A DNA stretch of 64,000 bases, taken from NCBI GenBank assembly GCA_020342235.1, contig CP073217.1, positions 806,001-870,000 of the forward strand, in the 5' to 3' direction. Source of the stretch: Saccharomycopsis phalli (Eukaryota > Ascomycota > Saccharomycetes > Ascoideales > Saccharomycopsidaceae). The notes beneath the pieces are model-generated. The model saw only the letters and a program-made list of their open reading frames with translations, was not told the DNA's origin and did no database searches. Shown in pieces: positions 1 through 9,904 of this stretch. The number at the start of each line of letters is the position of its first letter. The stretch's first letter is position 1. Position numbers and translations under genes: made by a program.

Positions 1-1615
1 CGAATTTGAATCTGGCAGTGTACCTGTAGTCGATGATCTGCTGGAGCGGTCCGCCGCCTGGGGCCTGCGGCATTTGCACGGGTACCCGCCCGCAGTAGAG
101 CGGGCTGCCTGCCTCTAGGAGTTCGCGTGCGTCCATGTCGCAGATGGTGTACCACATTTTGCGTGTCAAGTAAACTACGGCGTCGTGGTTGTGGAAATCG
201 ATGCCTGGGTGGGATCGTCCGTCGCGGATGAGCTGGACACGGCTCCAGTCGCGCGAAAGACCGGTATTGACTGCAACGCTGTAGACGTAACCCATGATCA
301 CGGCCCGCTGGCTCTCTGTAAAGGCACAGGAGTATTCCTCCGAGTGTAGGAGGTAGTGGTAGAGGAATATGTACCCCGACAAGGTGACGAGGCTGTTTTT
401 GAGCAATGTCTTGCACTGGAACAAGCACAGGTACGCCAAGTTGATGTAATCGTTGCCAATGTACTGGAGGGAGTTGACGTTGCAAATCTCGCTTTCCACT
501 GGGTCGTGCACTGGGAAAAGCTGCAAGTTTGTCTTGAGTGTGGCGTAGCTGAGTCGGAGGATGATGAGGAACGTGGCAACTAGCGCAAGGTCGACAAACG
601 ACGTCAAGTTGATCTTGTAGGACGCCTGGCCGCCCAACGATTCGAGTCGGAGGCCCGTGATGACCATTTCCAAGTCACGAACAAACGCCGGGAGATCGAG
701 AATCGGCACAAATGGGTACACATAGCGGACAAAGGTGCGCCAAAGAAGGTGGATGACCCGCGGGTCCTTGGGAAGCACCAGCTCGATTTCGCTAACAATC
801 TGAGCGCGGAACTGCTCGGAGGTCCTTACCAGATCAATCTGCAGGTGGATAACGGTGTTTACCTTGCGATTGTTGTAGAGCAGCAAGATGTACTTGAGCG
901 AGTGCGGATACAAGGGACTGGTCTTGTTCAAGTTGCCCCAGATGAGAAATAACGTCTTGGTGGTGCGGAACTCCTCGTTGAGCTGGCTTGCCAACGGCTG
1001 CAGAAGAATGCTCAAGTCGTCGCCCAACTTTTCGTTCTTGAGATGCTGCTTGATCCGGATGTAGTACTGGTTCATGTACATGAACGCGTTCCGGTGGAAC
1101 AAATCCCGGTTGAAGAGACACACGGGATGAAGGGCCTTGAAGTGCGACACGCTGTTGGTGTGTATCACCACCGGCGAGTCTCCTTCCATGAAGTTGATCA
1201 CCTCCAACCCGCTTCCATGCGGGTCCAACCCGCCCGGCCCCCCATCCAACCCGTCGATATCCTCGTCCAACCCGCCCGGATCCAGGCCGCCCCTGCCGGA
1301 GTCGACGCTGCCGACGCGTCCGAGACCGGCTGCCGCGTCTCGGTGCTCAATACGCGAAATGTACTGGCGCAATTCCTGGATTTCCCTCCGCTGGCGCTCA
1401 ATCTCCTCGTCCTTGTCGATTTCAAGCAGCCATCGGTCTAACCCTGGGGTTGCAGCCGAAGGCTCGTCGTAGGAGAAGATGTCGTAGACGCACCCCGCGC
1501 CGTTGTTGTGGTCCTGGCAGTAGCTACAGCAGGGTCTTTTTTTGTCGCACTTCTTTTTCTTTGCCCGGCAGAAGGAGCATGATTGTGGGATTCGTTTCCG
1601 GCGTTTCTTTTCCAT
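1..1615 (-). CDS. Zn(II)2Cys6 fungal transcription factor, C-terminus beyond window
   Basis: The frame is open from the ATG at 1615 to the window edge, 538 codons with no stop. The N-terminus is basic (MEKKRRKRIPQ) and followed by a binuclear zinc cluster with cysteines at 13, 16, 23, 30, 33 and 42 (C-x2-C-x6-C-x6-C-x2-C-x8-C), with one extra Cys at 29. A short charged stretch near residues 60-90 could be the dimerising coiled coil. A Gly/Asp-rich linker with repeated GGLD follows near 108-135. The later part, with the segment LLWRTFVRYVYPFVPILDLP near residue 290, resembles the fungal-specific regulator (middle homology) domain. Proteins of this class are nuclear, DNA-binding regulators of metabolism or drug response. 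The target pathway cannot be read from this sequence. Confidence 0.85.
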   Translation of the reverse strand, partial: MEKKRRKRIPQSCSFCRAKKKKCDKKRPCCSYCQDHNNGAGCVYDIFSYDEPSAATPGLDRWLLEIDKDEEIERQRREIQELRQYISRIEHRDAAAGLGRVGSVDSGRGGLDPGGLDEDIDGLDGGPGGLDPHGSGLEVINFMEGDSPVVIHTNSVSHFKALHPVCLFNRDLFHRNAFMYMNQYYIRIKQHLKNEKLGDDLSILLQPLASQLNEEFRTTKTLFLIWGNLNKTSPLYPHSLKYILLLYNNRKVNTVIHLQIDLVRTSEQFRAQIVSEIELVLPKDPRVIHLLWRTFVRYVYPFVPILDLPAFVRDLEMVITGLRLESLGGQASYKINLTSFVDLALVATFLIILRLSYATLKTNLQLFPVHDPVESEICNVNSLQYIGNDYINLAYLCLFQCKTLLKNSLVTLSGYIFLYHYLLHSEEYSCAFTESQRAVIMGYVYSVAVNTGLSRDWSRVQLIRDGRSHPGIDFHNHDAVVYLTRKMWYTICDMDARELLEAGSPLYCGRVPVQMPQAPGGGPLQQIIDYRYTARFKF

Positions 1616-1685
1616 GTCCAGGGTGCAGATATGAATTGGAATGCACGTCACGGTACGGATCACGATGGAGGATCCAAGAGGGATG

Positions 1686-1868
1686 GATGGGAGTTGGATG
1701 GAATTAGAAGTTGAATGGAATTAGGAGTTGAATGGAATTAGGAGTTGAATGGAATTAGGAGTTGAATGGAATTAGAAGTTGGGATTGAATTAGAAGTTGG
1801 GATTGAATTAGAAGTTGGGATTGAATGGAACTGGAAGTTGGGATTGAATGGAACTAGAAGTTGGGATT
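1686..1868. repeat. 18-bp minisatellite upstream of the zinc-cluster gene
   Basis: About ten tandem units of the form GAATGGAATTAGGAGTTG, changing gradually into TTGGGATTGAATTAGAAG. It begins about 70 bp upstream of the start codon, so it lies in the promoter or 5' leader. Confidence 0.85.
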
Positions 1869-1971
1869 GCGGATAAAAGAGTTGACATGGGATTTCAAGA
1901 ATTTGCGTCCAAGAGGGAGTTGGAAATTGGAAATTGGGAGTTGGAAATTCAGAAAGTTACAAGCTGAAAAT

Positions 1972-2198
1972 TGATAATAATAATAATATTTATTCTTGTA
2001 TTGATTGTATATGCCTGGTCCTCCTTGTTGCCAAGTTTGACTGCTAAATCTCGCCATGTGTTGGATGTTCCAACACGTTCTGTAAACCCAATGAGTTTGT
2101 AGACTGATTGGCAAACACTTTCCGCGTGTTTTGTATTCCATGATTGGAGTCTAGTATTTCATCAATGCATGTAGAATTCGAGCTTCTCAGAGTTCTGA
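1972..2198 (-). mobile_element. Diverged LINE 3' fragment
   Basis: Read on the minus strand it matches the LINE remnants near 17.0-17.4 kb and 61.8-62.0 kb. Shared blocks include the segment around CCAACACGTTCTG, GACTGATTGGCAAACACTTT and GTCTAGTATTTCATCAATGC. It ends in an (ATT)n tail at its plus-strand left end. Unlike the other copies it lacks about 170 bp before the tail, so it is a different subfamily or a deleted copy. Confidence 0.7.
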
Positions 2199-2691
2199 AT
2201 TGAAAATTGGGCATTCAACTACTATAATATTACATTACTTGATTAGACAACCATGGTAAATCAACCTTTGTAAGCAAATATATAGACAACCAACGGTAAT
2301 CAATCTTTATATAAGCAAATATATAGACAAATGGTAAACGACTCGCTGACGTGCGCAATAGGTCCACTCAATGCATCTGTCCATGTACGATGTTACTCGA
2401 AATATCATCAACGTACATTACTCGAAATATCATCCACGTACATTACTCGAAATACCATCATCCAGGTACAATATTACTCGATATATGATCATCCATATAT
2501 GATACTACTCAATATATACACTCGACATCTGACTATCCACATACTATATTCACTCAATACATCAACATTGGACTATCCATGATCTCATACTTCACTCAAC
2601 ATTACCATGTAAATATTCACTCACCACTCAACATTACCATGTAAATAACACTCCTCCCCACTTACCAGTCTATCCCATACAATACTCACCA
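2199..2691. other. Intergenic, AT-rich with short degenerate repeats
   Basis: Contains degenerate repeats of ATTACTCGAAATATCATC (about 2395-2480) and of ACTCAACATTACCATGTAAA (about 2590-2650). I see no gene. Confidence 0.6.
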
Positions 2692-3162
2692 CTACACAGA
2701 TAATCGAAAAATATACGCATCTGGACACTCAAACCCATGCTGCTTGTAATAATCCTTCACCAACTCCCCCTTGTTAAATCCCCGCTTCAAGTACCATTCC
2801 ATGCCCGTCTCATTGCCCACCCACACATGACAACTAATCTCATGGATAAACCCCAGGCGCACCTCCTTCACAAGCCATTCCAACAACCGCTTCCCCACAC
2901 CCAAGTTCCGGTACGCAGGCAACACTGCCACCGTGTCCAAGTATACAAACAGGGTCTTGTCGCGCGTGACTACACGGGCCTTGATGCCACCGACTGCCAT
3001 TTCCTTGTAGTAGGCAAGCTGGACATAATTGCCCTGGTTTGGCTGCAAGCTTTCGGCGTACCAGCTGTCGTCAAAGGTGACGGCAAACACCTCGTTGATT
3101 TTTTTGAGCACGCCAATGTTGTTTGCCGTGGCGTCGTCCAAGGAAATTGGATTGCGGGACAT
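2692..3162 (-). CDS. NAT5: N-alpha-acetyltransferase 50 (NAA50/NAT5-type GNAT)
   Basis: A 156-residue single-domain GNAT acetyltransferase. The N-terminus (ISLDDATANNIGVLKKINEV) and the phrase QLAYYKEMAVGG match the Naa50 family closely. The acetyl-CoA loop is RNLGVGKRLL near residues 85-94 (R-x-x-G-x-G pattern). The end has the YYK motif (VKDYYKQHGF) typical of Naa50. Naa50 associates with the ribosome-bound NatA complex and acetylates nascent N-termini. Family length is about 150-180 residues, so this is complete. The start at 3162 is the only ATG that keeps the conserved N-terminal strand. It diverges from KEX1 across a 359-bp spacer. Confidence 0.85.
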   Translation of the reverse strand: MSRNPISLDDATANNIGVLKKINEVFAVTFDDSWYAESLQPNQGNYVQLAYYKEMAVGGIKARVVTRDKTLFVYLDTVAVLPAYRNLGVGKRLLEWLVKEVRLGFIHEISCHVWVGNETGMEWYLKRGFNKGELVKDYYKQHGFECPDAYIFRLSV

Positions 3163-3521
3163 GATGTTTCAATGGGTTTGGTTTTTCGCCGGGGATTTTT
3201 GCTTTGTTTTTCGCCTGGCTCATTTTTCGCCTGAGATTTTCGCCTGGCTTTGCCCTTTTTTTTCCGAGCTTCCGTCCTATTTTCGCCTAGTTCCCATTTT
3301 GCCCGGCCTCCCATTTGCCTAGTCTCCCATTTGCCATCGCTCATTTGCCATCTCCCATTTGCCATCTCTCATTTGCACCTCCCATTTGCATCTCCCATTT
3401 GCATCTCCCATTTGCATCTCCCATATCTGCATCCCATATCTGCCTGCCCACATTTCACTTGGCAGCCCTCTGCATTGGCATTTTTCAGACGCGATTTTCA
3501 CCCACACTTGTTCCGTCTGGC
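3163..3521. other. Divergent NAT5/KEX1 intergenic region with pyrimidine-rich repeats
   Basis: From about 3305 to 3435 it is built of short repeats of the form CCCATTTGCATCT. An open frame runs through it into KEX1 (from 3315), but those residues are only translated repeat and precede the KEX1 signal peptide, so I treat it as 5' leader. Confidence 0.6.
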
Positions 3522-5381
3522 ATGTTGCTCCTTCTCCTTCACCTCTGCCTAGCCCTTGCGGCTCTCAAGGACAACTACACCGTCACCGATCTTCCCGGAT
3601 TCGACGGCATCGGCACGGCGTTGCAACCCCTCATGTACGCAGGCCATGTCAAGTTGCACCAGGAGAACAACACCCACTACTTCTTTTGGAAGTTCCAGCA
3701 GCCCGACACAAACAGACTCGTCTTCTGGCTAAACGGCGGCCCGGGCTGCTCCTCGATGGACGGCGCCCTCATGGAATCGGGGCCGCTCCGGATCGACCCG
3801 GACAAAAACGTCCGCCTCAACAACGGCTCCTGGCTCCAGCTGGCCGACCTCGTGTTTCTCGACCAGCCCGTCGGCACAGGGTTCAGCTACGGCAACACGT
3901 TCCACAGCGAGCTCACTGCAGTCGCCTGGGACTTTCTCGTGTTTTTGGACCGCTACTTTGCCCTTTTCCCCGAGGATTTGGACCGGCCCATGTACATTGC
4001 AGGCGAAAGCTATGCCGGCCAATACATGCCGTATTTTGCCAAGGCAATTCTCGACCATAACAAAGGAACCGGAGTCCATTATAATATCCAGGGGTTACTC
4101 ATTGGCAACGGCTATGTCTCGCCCACATACACAGGCCTCTCGTACATCGAGTACGCCCTCCAGTCCGGCTTGATCTCCAGCCTGGATCCGTTCATGGGCA
4201 AGCTTCTCGCCTCTCAAGAAATGTGCCAGAACAAGGTCAACCTGCTCACCCCGGATTCCTCCCAGGAAGCCCGAAACGACGCCGACAAATCATGCGACCT
4301 GATCCTCAACACATTGATGCTGCTTCTCCACGACGCAGACGAGCAGAAACAGTGCATCAACGTCTATGACGTCAGGCTCTCTGACTCGTTCCCGTCATGT
4401 GGCATGAACTGGCCTCCCGACTTGCCCAACTTGTACTCCTTTCTCTCTGACCCAGACATCCAACACAGCCTCAACCTTAACCAAGACTATATCGACCTGA
4501 CCCACGCCCATACGGGCACAAACGCGTGGAGCGAGTGCAATAACCGTGTCGGAACCGCACTAGTCAACCGCAACTCTCCGCTGGCTGAAACCCTTCTCCC
4601 AGAGGTGCTCCAGCACATGCCGGTGGTGTTGTTCAACGGCGACAAGGACATTATTTGCAACTACATTGGCGCAGAACGGTTTGTCGCCGACTTGTCCTGG
4701 AACGGCCACAGAGGCTTCTCTACCGATCTCCCCACAGTCGAATGGTACTACAATGGGTCACAGGTCGGCGAAATCCGCTCCGAGCGCAACTTGACCTATA
4801 TAAAAGTGTTCAACGCCAGCCACATGGTGCCGTTCGATCTCCCAGACGTGTCTCGCGGCGTTCTTGACCTCATTACTGGCAACTTTGAGCTCCACAACTC
4901 CACAATCATCACCCCAGTGTATCACGTCACCCTGTCCACCCAGCACAAGCTCGTGCCGGACCATTTCCGCTTTCGCTACCTCATCTACATTGTGCTCTTG
5001 TCGGGAATCGTATACATGCTCTACCACTACAACTCAAAGCACGCGTCCAATCGGCCACAGTCGATCCTCACCAACGGCTCAGAGGACGTCTCGCTTGGAA
5101 TCAACATCCTCCACGGCCTCAGGAAAGAGTCCAAGAAAAAGTCCGTCCAGTGGGCCGATCTCCAGGAACCAAAGAATGAGTACAGGCCCCAGGGCAGGGT
5201 CTCGGGGCTTCTTGCTCGGCTTGGGTTGCGCACGGACAGGGTCAAGTACCATCGGACGAGCAATTTTGATGTCGAGGAGGAGATTGAGATGGTCAGTCAT
5301 ATGGAGAGTTTGCCTGGAGAGCATTTTACTATTGAGGATGACGACGACGGGGACTTGGGTGAGACGAATGAGTTACGATAG
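3522..5381 (+). CDS. KEX1: Pheromone-processing carboxypeptidase Kex1
   Basis: A 619-residue type I membrane serine carboxypeptidase of the late Golgi. It trims C-terminal Lys/Arg left by Kex2 from pheromone and toxin precursors. The chosen ATG starts a clean signal peptide (MLLLLLHLCLALAAL). Landmarks: oxyanion segment NGGPGCSS (71-78), nucleophile Ser163 in GESYAG, the likely catalytic Asp376 in NGDKDIICN, and His434 in NASHMVPFD. One transmembrane helix lies at about 486-503, followed by an acidic cytosolic tail as in yeast Kex1. Several N-glycosylation sequons lie in the lumenal part. An upstream in-frame ATG at 3315 would add 69 repeat-encoded residues before the signal peptide and is unlikely to be used. 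Confidence 0.95.
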   Translation: MLLLLLHLCLALAALKDNYTVTDLPGFDGIGTALQPLMYAGHVKLHQENNTHYFFWKFQQPDTNRLVFWLNGGPGCSSMDGALMESGPLRIDPDKNVRLNNGSWLQLADLVFLDQPVGTGFSYGNTFHSELTAVAWDFLVFLDRYFALFPEDLDRPMYIAGESYAGQYMPYFAKAILDHNKGTGVHYNIQGLLIGNGYVSPTYTGLSYIEYALQSGLISSLDPFMGKLLASQEMCQNKVNLLTPDSSQEARNDADKSCDLILNTLMLLLHDADEQKQCINVYDVRLSDSFPSCGMNWPPDLPNLYSFLSDPDIQHSLNLNQDYIDLTHAHTGTNAWSECNNRVGTALVNRNSPLAETLLPEVLQHMPVVLFNGDKDIICNYIGAERFVADLSWNGHRGFSTDLPTVEWYYNGSQVGEIRSERNLTYIKVFNASHMVPFDLPDVSRGVLDLITGNFELHNSTIITPVYHVTLSTQHKLVPDHFRFRYLIYIVLLSGIVYMLYHYNSKHASNRPQSILTNGSEDVSLGINILHGLRKESKKKSVQWADLQEPKNEYRPQGRVSGLLARLGLRTDRVKYHRTSNFDVEEEIEMVSHMESLPGEHFTIEDDDDGDLGETNELR

Positions 5382-5389
5382 TGGATGAA

Positions 5390-5795
5390 GCACAAAGAGG
5401 TGGACGAAGCACCAGATGTAGCGGCAAAGAGGTGGATGAAGCACCAGATGTAGCGGCAAAGAGGTGGATGAAGCACCAGATGTAGCGGTAAAGAGGTGGA
5501 TGCTAATGACAATGAGTTGAGATATGCATAAGCAAGTGTAAGATTATACATAGAGGTAATTTTAGGATGATAGAAGCAAGTTAAGTTTGTAAGTAAGTTA
5601 ATCATATCAAGTTAAGATAGTAGAGCAAGTTAACCTAGATCAGGCTAGCCGTAGATCAAGTTAATCATAGATCAAGTTAATCATATCAAGTTAATCATAT
5701 CAAGTTAATCATATCAAGTTAATCATATCAAGTTAATCATATCAAGTTAATCATATCAAGTTAATCATATCAAGTTAAGAATGTAGAAATTGTCA
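5390..5795. repeat. Two adjacent minisatellites after KEX1
   Basis: From about 5390 to 5500 there are three units of about 32 bp (GGTGGATGAAGCACCAGATG and onward), starting right after the KEX1 stop. From about 5650 to 5785 there are some nine units of the 14-mer AAGTTAATCATATC. No coding sequence seen. Confidence 0.85.
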
Positions 5796-5943
5796 ATCAT
5801 AAATCAAGTATAAATCGACCTTGTAAGATACAGCAAAACTACCATCTAGCTTGAATTATAAAACGTCAGCCGACATACCATTGTATACCATATTAACTAT
5901 AATCCTCATCGATACGCAAGGTGTGCATTCAGTATTCCCTCTA

Positions 5944-7041
5944 TTATATAGCTATTAACACTCCCATGAAAAATCCAATCATATAATTCATTTTAAGCTG
6001 GTGACTAGCACCGTTCCGAGTCTCGTCTTGGTCACCATCAACCAAAATCGCACTACTTGTTTCCACAGAAGTTGTGTCGACCCTAGACATGTTGTAACGC
6101 CGTAAATTTATCAATGGCAGTGGGCTTGAGTCGTCCACGTTTCGACTAGACTCTGCTTCATTGATTGGAGGTAGCGTCGATTCAATTGCCGAAATCGTCG
6201 GCAAATCACTTGGCGAATGCAATGCTGACAAAGTTTCAGTGGTAACAGCCTTTTCTGGTTCTGTTATCGGCAAAGGATCATATTGGGGAGACGTGTTGCT
6301 TGGTTTTAGCCGGGCTTCTGGGGATTCCTGTCTGGATCGTAATTTTTCTAGCACATCTAGTCTCTGTTTGATCCTGTCATTTTGCAAATCATGATACTCT
6401 GAGTAGTTGGTGCGTGTTTGCGGATAAGTCGAGTCATAAGACGGACTTGATATAAGAAGTGAATCCGGAATAGGAAGAGAATCTGGAATAGGAAGTGGAT
6501 CTGAAAGGTCATCTGGCCCTGAAACCATGTCTGGGTCCAAAACGGTGTCTGGGTCTGAAACCGCGTCTGGGCCCGAAACCGTGTTTGGGTCTGAAACAGC
6601 GTCTTGATCTGCCATATGAGTGCTCAAAGGAATGTGGGCGGTGATATGAGAATCTGTGGCTGTATTCAACGGAACGTGGTCTGTCAATGGATGATTAGTT
6701 GTGGTGCTTTCGGAACTGTCTGCAGTTTTCAAGGTATCAGAGGCACGAGTTGTTGAGTTTGACGAGTTGGAGCCTCCAAAGGTGAAATTGGAGTGACTGG
6801 ACACAGGGAGATAATAAAACAATGTGGATGTATATGTTTCGTAGACCGTTGTAGGAGGAAGAGTGACGTAGATGTACTCGACCTTGGGCTTGATATTGGG
6901 TTCGACATTGGGAAATAAACCAGTTTGGTTAGTAATGTGTTTTGTAACTGTTTCTTGGGTGTCATTGATCTTCACGAGTGAAGCATGAGCTTGGTGGGCG
7001 AGAATGCCAGTGAAGAAGCTGAGTAAATGAAGAAGATTCAT
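5944..7041 (-). CDS. Probable GPI-anchored cell-wall protein, Ser/Thr-rich
   Basis: A 365-residue protein I cannot assign to a named family. The ATG at 7041 opens a signal peptide (MNLLHLLSFFTGILAHQAHA); the frame continues upstream only to a TTG. The mature part is rich in Ser, Thr, Pro and Asp with many N-glycosylation sequons. A degenerate Asp-Pro repeat (SDPNTVSGPDAVSDPDTV, about residues 145-180) is followed by PIPDSLPIPDSL. The C-terminus is a short hydrophobic stretch (MIGFFMGVLIAI) preceded by a small-residue patch NGAS, as expected for GPI attachment. The charged stretch near residues 217-240 could be a coiled coil. Role inferred only from composition: a wall or plasma-membrane surface protein. 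Confidence 0.7.
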   Translation of the reverse strand: MNLLHLLSFFTGILAHQAHASLVKINDTQETVTKHITNQTGLFPNVEPNIKPKVEYIYVTLPPTTVYETYTSTLFYYLPVSSHSNFTFGGSNSSNSTTRASDTLKTADSSESTTTNHPLTDHVPLNTATDSHITAHIPLSTHMADQDAVSDPNTVSGPDAVSDPDTVLDPDMVSGPDDLSDPLPIPDSLPIPDSLLISSPSYDSTYPQTRTNYSEYHDLQNDRIKQRLDVLEKLRSRQESPEARLKPSNTSPQYDPLPITEPEKAVTTETLSALHSPSDLPTISAIESTLPPINEAESSRNVDDSSPLPLINLRRYNMSRVDTTSVETSSAILVDGDQDETRNGASHQLKMNYMIGFFMGVLIAI

Positions 7042-7986
7042 TTGGAGTTGGCACAGTTGTGGCTGTATATGAAAATGGTGCAATTATAGTTGCAGGTGAT
7101 GATGTTATTACGTTGGTACAATTATATTGGTACAATTATGGTGGTACAATGATCTTGGTACAATTATACTTGCAAGGGTGGAAATTGCAAGTGCAGCATG
7201 GCACAATTGTAATGTGGTAACCACGATATGAGTAATTAATTCATACACTTGAATGTAAAAGTCTGGATATAAATAGTTGTAACCAGGACAATACTTTTGG
7301 TGATGGATGAAAATTGTAGTAGCGAGGACAATACTTTTGGTGATGGATGAAAATTGTAGTCAGCTCATATTGTATATTAACTATTGATACAGGGGAGTGT
7401 CGAATGGCGAGACCTAGAATAAAGACAAGCGCAAGTTCCCTGAGTAGTGTAGTATAAAAACACAAGTGCTACAATGGAACAATTTAAAATCGAGGTCTTT
7501 GTAATGAAGATTGTGCTTTTTGACAGCATTTTGACCCAAACTATTGTTATAAGGTAGCCTATCCAAGTTATTTTCTTTCTACAGCTACGTGGTATTTCCA
7601 TAGCTTTTTATCTTCTAACTTCTAACTTCTTCTTCTAATTTCTTCTTCTAATTTCTTCTTCTAATTTCTTCTAACTTCTAACTTCGTCTTTCTTGTAGCA
7701 TGTATTACTCTTCAAATACATGTTAGCTATTTCACCAACTCACCTATACACTGTACCGTCTTGTAGCAATGTATAAAATTAGTACTCTGCCTACAACAGT
7801 ATATTCAGATGGCATTCCACCGTAATACAGTGCCATCCATGATTCTTGTGAATATTCCAACGTTTATAATTTCCCGTGGTACGAGTCTTGCCAAGTTCTT
7901 AAAGTCTCTTCAGCTGTAGTAACGTCTGAATACATTAGCTAAATTACCACTATATACAATTGATATATACAAGAGAGTCACTGCAA
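7042..7986. other. Intergenic, AT-rich with several short repeats
   Basis: Holds repeats of GGTACAATTATNTTG (about 7110-7165), a 41-bp direct repeat containing AGGACAATACTTTTGGTGAT (about 7285-7360), and a CTTCTAATTTCTT run (7610-7690). Short open frames here look like chance. No gene supported. Confidence 0.55.
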
Positions 7987-8565
7987 TCACCCATACAACT
8001 TCTTATACACGGTAAACAAGCTCTTTCTAATATCCTTCTCGGTGGTCTTCCACTCCTTCTCCAACTTCGCCAAGTCAAGCAGCTTCAACACATTTACTGC
8101 CATTGGCATCGGCTCGCCGTCCTTTTTCAAGCCGCCAAGCAACTCAGCCATGTACTTGTCAATTGCACTGGCATCAGACACTGGGATCTTCTTCAAATAC
8201 TCGTCCAACAAGCGTTTCTGGGCGATTTCCAGCTCGGCACGATCGAGTCTGCCCAACTTGACATACTCATCATACGACTTTTGTCTGGTGTTTGCCATGC
8301 TGCTGAGCACCTTGAATATCCCGTGCTCGGTATCCGACTCACCCTTTGCCTGGATCAGAAAGTTTTTCAACTCGGCACGGACCATCTTGACGGTGTTTTT
8401 GCGCAACTCGTCCTTGGCAAGCATGCTGGCCTTGAGGTCGGCAGTCAAGCTCTTGAGGAATTCGGCATAGAACTGGTTGGCATAGACGCGAGGCGATGTG
8501 GAAAACTGGCGGAGTGGCGAGGTAGAAAGCCGGTTTAGTGGCACGGAGGAAAGCTGGCGGAACAT
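7987..8565 (-). CDS. AIM41: Mitochondrial YqeY/GatB-domain protein (Aim41-like)
   Basis: 192 residues from the ATG at 8565. The N-terminus is basic and hydroxylated (MFRQLSSVPLNRLSTSPLRQ), as in a mitochondrial presequence. The rest is a YqeY-like helical domain: FLKSLTADLKASMLAKDELR, VKMVRAELKNF, then LLDEYLKKIPVSD. Yeast Aim41 has about 185 residues and the same plan. Its biochemical role is not established; the domain is shared with tRNA-amidotransferase GatB tails. The frame continues 21 residues further upstream through a non-ATG start, which would overlap the CDC50-family promoter. Only 56 bp separate its start codon from that of the divergent CDC50-family gene. Confidence 0.85.
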   Translation of the reverse strand: MFRQLSSVPLNRLSTSPLRQFSTSPRVYANQFYAEFLKSLTADLKASMLAKDELRKNTVKMVRAELKNFLIQAKGESDTEHGIFKVLSSMANTRQKSYDEYVKLGRLDRAELEIAQKRLLDEYLKKIPVSDASAIDKYMAELLGGLKKDGEPMPMAVNVLKLLDLAKLEKEWKTTEKDIRKSLFTVYKKLYG

Positions 8566-8621
8566 GGGAGAGTTTTTCACGCGTGCAAATTTGCCCCGTT
8601 TTTCCCGCACATTGCTTCCTG

Positions 8622-9806
8622 ATGCCACACTTGAAACGAAAGGACCACGACTTTGACGAAACCGACTCGATCTCGGACTTTGAGCAAGAGCGGCCGGTCA
8701 AGGTGCTCACGCGGAAACCGGCGGAAAATGCCTTTCGGCAGCAACGCTTGAAGGCGTACCACCCGATCATCACCCCCAAGACCGTGATCCCGCTATTGTT
8801 TGCGATTGCAATTATATTTGTGCCCCTCGGCGCCGGAATGTACTACGGCTCCAGCAAGGTCGAGGAAATGACGTTGGAGTATACCCAGTGCGAGCGTTTG
8901 GCGTCAGACACCTTCCAGGATGTCCCGCTGCAGTTCTACACCTGGCACTTTGCCTCCAACGTGACCTTCCAGCCCCAGTGGCGGCTCACGTCCAACAGCT
9001 CGATCTCCGATCCGGTCGAGAATAAGGTGTGCCAGCTCCAGTTCCAGATCCCCAATGATATTGGCGGACCAGTGTACTTTTTCTACCAGCTCGACAATTT
9101 CTATGCAAATCACCGACGGTACGCCAAGTCGTTTAGCGAGGACCAGTTGAATGGACTTGCTGCCAGTGTCAGTGACGTCACTGACACCGTCGGAATAAAC
9201 TGCCAGCCAATGGCCACCAACGACCAGGGCAAGATATTCTACCCGTGCGGTTTGATTGCAAACTCTCTCTTCAACGACACCTACACCTCGCCCATGGGAA
9301 TTGACGGCACAGACAACTACACCATGAACCAGGACGGGATTGCCTGGAGCCATGACAAGAACCGTTTGAAGAAGACAAAGTATGATGCGTCCCAAGTGGT
9401 TCCGCCGCCAAACTGGGTGAAACGCTTCCCCAACGGATACACAAACGATACCATCCCTGACATTTCCACCTGGCCCGAGTTCCAGAACTGGATGCATCCC
9501 GCTGGCCTTTCCAAGTTCTCCAACATGTACTTCAGAGCCAACCTGACAATGAAGCTGGGCAAGTACCAGGTCGATGTGGGCTTGCACTGGCCCGTGCTAC
9601 AGTTTAACGGCAAAAAATCAGTGTATATCAGCACCCGTTCCGTCATCGGAGGCAAGAACCCGTTCTTGGGGATTGCCTGGATCGCGTCTGGGGGATTGTG
9701 TTTCTTGTTGGCCATTGGCTTTTTGGTTATACATTTGGTGGTGCCCCGCAAGACTGGCGATGTGAATCTCTTGTCTTGGAACAGGGAGAAGCAGCACGTT
9801 GAATGA
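8622..9806 (+). CDS. CDC50: Cdc50/Lem3-family lipid-flippase subunit
   Basis: A 394-residue protein with two transmembrane helices: one near residues 55-75 (VIPLLFAIAIIFVPLGAGMY) and one near the C-terminus (FLGIAWIASGGLCFLLAIGF). Between them is a large glycosylated lumenal domain with the family marks CGLIANSLFND and the segment YTMNQDGIAWSHDK. Cdc50 proteins are obligate beta subunits of P4-ATPases such as Drs2, which flip phospholipids in Golgi and endosomal membranes. Length fits the family (390-415). The ATG at 8622 was chosen because it gives a normal hydrophilic N-terminus; the frame is open upstream but runs into AIM41. Which family member (Cdc50, Lem3 or Crf1) cannot be settled by eye. 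Confidence 0.88.
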   Translation: MPHLKRKDHDFDETDSISDFEQERPVKVLTRKPAENAFRQQRLKAYHPIITPKTVIPLLFAIAIIFVPLGAGMYYGSSKVEEMTLEYTQCERLASDTFQDVPLQFYTWHFASNVTFQPQWRLTSNSSISDPVENKVCQLQFQIPNDIGGPVYFFYQLDNFYANHRRYAKSFSEDQLNGLAASVSDVTDTVGINCQPMATNDQGKIFYPCGLIANSLFNDTYTSPMGIDGTDNYTMNQDGIAWSHDKNRLKKTKYDASQVVPPPNWVKRFPNGYTNDTIPDISTWPEFQNWMHPAGLSKFSNMYFRANLTMKLGKYQVDVGLHWPVLQFNGKKSVYISTRSVIGGKNPFLGIAWIASGGLCFLLAIGFLVIHLVVPRKTGDVNLLSWNREKQHVE

Positions 9807-9904
9807 ATGGGTAGATCTTAGTAATTTTTTTCGTGTATTCTACGGTATGTTTATTTGTGTATTCTACGGTATCTGTATGGTAATTTCAGTGTGTTTCTTT
9901 GAAG

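Noticed and set aside
3315-3521. 69-residue upstream extension of KEX1
   Set aside because: Encoded by short repeats and placed before a perfect signal peptide.
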